Made by a program: the position numbers and the translations under genes
The notes under the pieces: generated by a model
Database searches by the model: none
What the model saw: the letters and a program-made list of their open reading frames with translations, nothing else
What the model was told of the DNA's origin: nothing
Origin: Aureobasidium sp. EXF-3400
Lineage: Eukaryota > Ascomycota > Dothideomycetes > Dothideales > Saccotheciaceae
Direction: 5' to 3'
Length of the DNA: 56,664 nucleotides
Assembly (NCBI GenBank): GCA_024195585.1
Contig: SWBL01000333.1
Coordinates: forward strand, 1-56,664
Shown here: positions 53,403 through 56,664 of the stretch, one piece after another
Numbering within the stretch: the stretch's first letter is position 1
How the letters are laid out: each line of letters begins with the position of its first letter

Positions 53403-55347
53403 CTAGTTGATCCTGATTCTACGAGCTGTTCTTCCATCGTCTTCCTGTCCTGTAAATTTTCTTTTCGCAAAACCGTTCTCAGGGTTCAAGTGGGTCCACT
53501 TATTCAGAAGATCCTCCACGGGATCTATTGGCAGCAAGGGACGAGTAATGATTCCATCAGCGAATGGATCTGCTTGAGGATAGACTTTTGAGTTCTCAGT
53601 AGCTTTTCGGGATTGACCCGTCGCAGCATGAGCCAATCTACACTTCTGACTGTACTGCTCTGTCGATGCCGATGGCGACATGTCAGGGTCAACAGGAGAG
53701 GAGCAATGAGGTAAGAGACCGCGCTCAGAACCATTCTCGGACTTGAGTCTACTGGCGGGTACGTAGAGATTCTGAGTATACTGGGGCGCGGGTGCCGACG
53801 ACGACATGTCGTGGTGGGCAGGAGGGGGGTAGTGAGGAACTTCGTACTGCATAACTCTGTCGGGAGTGTCTGATGGAAACTCGTTAGTGTTCAGGATGCA
53901 ATTCAACTTCATTCTGCCGCCGATGCCGCTGTCCCTCCTCATGCTGGGCCACAACAGTGGATCGATCCGAGGGAGCCACAAAGGTGTGGACGTGCGAGAC
54001 ATCGGAACCGGGGACGGCTCCAAGGTTCGAGGTGGGTTGTATCCAGCTCTAGAGACCTTCTCGAGCTCCATGGCCTCCTCGGGAGTTTCGTTATACGTTC
54101 TTCTTCCTGTGACAGTATCAAACAACGATGCTTTGTCGCTGCTCAAAGGTTGTTCGATGATTTTGGTGTGCGCCGCGGCTTTGACGATACGCTTGTCCAG
54201 ACATTCGTAGGTCTCCCACACGCTCAGGTCTACCGTCCTGGCAAGATTTCGTCTATCGTCAGCAGCGAGTTCAAAATTGACTGCTGGTGCGCGGATACCA
54301 GGGACAAACATGCCGCCCAATGCTGTTTCCAATTTCTCTTGGAGCGCTTTGACTTGTTCAAGACAAGCGGTGTAATCGTTGTGAAGTTCGGCCATCAGCG
54401 TACCATGTCCTAAGTCGTCTTTTGAGCGATCCACCTTGTTGTCCGGCCCTGGAGTCGACTCGCCCCGACCTTGAAGATATTCCGGTGGATTGCTTTCGGA
54501 GCTTGTATAGAAGCTGCCCGAAGATCTATTGTCAGAGATAGAAGAATAGCCAGGGACAAGGGCATTGTTCAACTTCGGAACTTGGAAAGGATCTTCTTGC
54601 GTTGTGGCTGCTAGATCTCGAAAAGGAACCTCAAGACTTGGAAGTTGCTCAACCATGGCAAGGCCAATGATAGGACTGGTTTGAACATGCACATGCCCGG
54701 ATGATGTTGGAGCCCAGGATCCAGCTGCAAGAGCTTGAGCATGATCGCGTTCTAATCCCTCCAGTTTAGCTTCAGTGGCTGCTTTTTGCTCCAGGAGCTT
54801 CTCAATCTGTTGACGCTGTTGATCTAACAGAGCTTGTTCAGCTTGCCTGTAACAGAGATTAGCAGTATGAATCGCAGGCCACATGTTTGATCAAGGAAAT
54901 TGACCTCTTCTTCATGGCCGCAAGGATGATCACATTCATCAGAAGCTGCAATGTCGTCTTGACCTTTTCTAAATTCCCTCTCAACAACTCCAAATTCGGT
55001 TCCTTGAAGGGCCAAGTAAAGATATCTCTTTTCCTAGACCCTGTAGATAGACTGTTCTTTGGAAGTTTGTCTTTGATCTTTGTGAAAATCTCCCAACACT
55101 GATTTTGAGCTTCTTGGGCAAGTCTTTCGGCGTCGTCATTCACCAGTGCTCTGTTCGCATCATCTTTGATGGTGGCGTCGAGGGCTTGGACGACTTGAAC
55201 AGCAAGTTCGATGTCGGTGGAGATGGCTCTGATCCGATCTCTGGAGTCGAGCGCTGAGCCAGCATATTTGTTGAGACCTTGGAGGAGTTGTATGCCGAAA
55301 CTGGCGAGACCGGCCGCTGAGACGACAAGGGTGAATGGATCACCCAT
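53403..55347 (-). CDS. HeLo-like fungal N-terminal domain protein, no NTPase
   Basis: The N-terminus (MGDPFTLVVSAAGLASFG, LLQGLNKYAGS, DRIRAISTDIEL) matches the helical fungal N-terminal domain found at the front of STAND/NLR-type incompatibility proteins and related scaffolds. Two exons, 55347-54905 and 54846-53403, joined as MKKRQAEQALLD, give 628 residues. The first about 150 residues are the helical domain. A Gln/Glu-rich coiled coil (QRQQIEKLLEQKAATEAKLE) follows, then more than 400 disordered Ser/Pro-rich residues with a second short coiled coil (CLEQVKALQEKLETAL). No NACHT, NB-ARC, ankyrin, WD40 or TPR domain follows. Function unknown; a signalling adaptor role is plausible. The tail ends in basic RTARRIRIN. 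Confidence 0.75.
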
Positions 55348-56431
55348 CGGAGCAGACCTTCTGGATCTGGGCGAAGAGGTTGTTGACCCGAGTGGAAGCG
55401 TGTATTCTTAAGAGCTTTTCGTGTTGGGGCTGAGCTTGAGGCTGTGGGATCTGCAGCTTGCATGACAAGGCAGTTCATGCAAGCCACGTAGTTGGGCAGT
55501 CGCGATACAGAGCTGTCTATCCCAAGAAAAATATCTGCAGGGACCCGGTCATCTCATTTCGATGACTCTCCGTAGACAGTTGGCCGTAAGACGATGGTAC
55601 AATTGTTGTAACGAAGCACATCCTTACCAAAACATGTGGAAAGAGCAGAGCTCCTGATACATGAGATGCAGCAGGGTATCTATGACCTTCATCCATAGAC
55701 CAATATAGACATATGTAAGCTCTCGTTCAAGGCTCTCGAAAACTCAACATGGAAAAAAGGTTGGCATGGCAAGACGTCTCGAGGTAAGTTTGCATGGCAC
55801 ACATCTGATGTATCAAAGATCCAAACCCACATCGTGCCAATATCTCGATCTATTAGTGGGAATCTTGAAGGGATCTGGACTGATAGTTGCCGCGATGTGA
55901 GAGTACACTGGAGAGAAAGTGATCCAATAGGAGTTGTTGTTAAAATGGGTTAATTGCTGCTCGAATAGTAGGCACCCTGGTCATAGGTCACGTGCGGCTT
56001 CAGCTTACAGGTCAAACTGGGCAGCAACCATGTCTATCCTAAATTTGGACATGATCAAGCTGGAACACCATTCACATTTACAAGGTCGAGGATCAGGAAC
56101 ATTGTTGAGTTGAACGTAAAAAAGACATTTTCATTTCTAAAGCTCCAAAGCACAAGAATAAACATCAAATGCAACGAAAGCTATAGCTCAGCAAGACAAC
56201 GATAAGAAAAAGCGAATGCTTGAAATTTAGTCGTGCAAGTCCCAAAATGCCCTCCATGCGATTAGCATGGTCGAACATCAAGGCGTTGTCTGCTCCCTTT
56301 CCCATCATACTTCATCCTAGATCAAGTCTACCCAGCCGCGTCCTAAATCGTGAAAGGGTATGCTCGAACATACTCCTGAGATGCTCATGCGGGTATCGGA
56401 AAGGCTTCTCATCACTCGTTGATGGAAACCG
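55348..56431. other. Intergenic region, no gene seen
   Basis: It holds the promoter of the HeLo-like gene and the 3' region of the elongation factor gene. No supported frame or RNA was found. Confidence 0.55.
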
Positions 56432-56664
56432 CTTAGAGCTTGTCGTAGTAGTTCTCGTAGCCGGGAACCTCGGGCTTGAGACCCTTGCGCTTGCGCATCT
56501 CCTCGGTGACTTGACCGGGGAGGGTGGCCTTGTCGAGAGGAGAACCACCAGGGAGGACCTGCCAGTGGTCGAAGACCAACTGGGGGAAGGCCTGACCGGA
56601 GGTGGCGGCACGGAGATCGGCGTTGAAACCGAAGGACTCCTTGACGGGAAGGTAGGCCTTGATG
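56432..56664 (-). CDS. EFT2: Translation elongation factor 2, C-terminus (partial)
   Basis: The last 77 codons of eEF2, the GTPase that drives ribosomal translocation, run from the right edge of the window. Visible are [36 protein letters not shown] and the terminal [10 protein letters not shown] with TAA at 56432-56434. This is the end of domain IV/V, including the family-typical GFNADLR and DHW. Codon use is strongly C-ending, as expected for a very highly expressed gene. The rest lies outside the window to the right. Confidence 0.95.

Overview
The window is nuclear DNA of a filamentous ascomycete (Pezizomycotina; Dothideomycetes is my guess, not shown). The evidence is short GT-AG introns, mostly 45-60 nt with CTAAC/CTGAC-like branch sites, fungal-only families (PalF arrestin, GT71 mannosyltransferase, HeLo-like N-terminal domain, DUF3602), and a leading AT-rich block with the dinucleotide skew of repeat-induced point mutation (RIP). 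Gene models were spliced by hand; exon junctions are given where reading frame and family conservation agree.

Layout. 1-3744: gene-free, TpA-rich RIP-type block with ten copies of a 19-bp palindrome. 3995-8082: MSH4 (meiotic MutS homologue) and a FAH-domain hydrolase, both minus. 8335-8677: a three-exon LYR protein (SDHAF1/Sdh6), easily missed because each exon is tiny, divergent from the FAH gene. 8895-9912: heat-shock element array, TATA box and an Hsp30-type small heat-shock protein. 11011-17804: HMG-CoA lyase (plus), then a GT71 mannosyltransferase, a secreted histidine acid phosphatase-like protein and gamma-glutamyltranspeptidase (minus). 18499-20541: the U1 snRNP protein Prp39, with an unusually long intron. 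22671-30498, plus strand: a fucosyltransferase-like type II membrane protein, the pH-signalling arrestin PalF/Rim8 and a SAM + HMG-box protein. 31207-37215, minus: an SHPRH/Irc20-like SNF2-RING protein and the G-patch protein PXR1. 37515-38269: small unknown coiled-coil protein. 39486-41549, minus: RRM + YTH m6A-reader type protein. 44873-50878, minus: the phosphatidylinositol 4-kinase STT4. 51798-52318: Par32-like DUF3602 protein. 53403-55347, minus: HeLo-like N-terminal domain protein lacking an NTPase. 56432-56664, minus: C-terminus of elongation factor 2, cut by the window end.

Most genes are single-copy housekeeping functions without an evident cluster. Themes recur (leucine/ketone and organic-acid catabolism, surface glycosylation, RNA processing), but nothing shows co-regulation apart from shared divergent promoters. 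I found no tRNA, rRNA, CRISPR array or intact transposon. I found no convincing undescribed multi-gene system. The signals most worth checking are the palindrome family in the RIP block, three CCTCGG sites before HMG-CoA lyase, a candidate poison exon in PRP39, a possible mitochondrial leader on the Hsp30 protein, and the NTPase-less HeLo-like protein.
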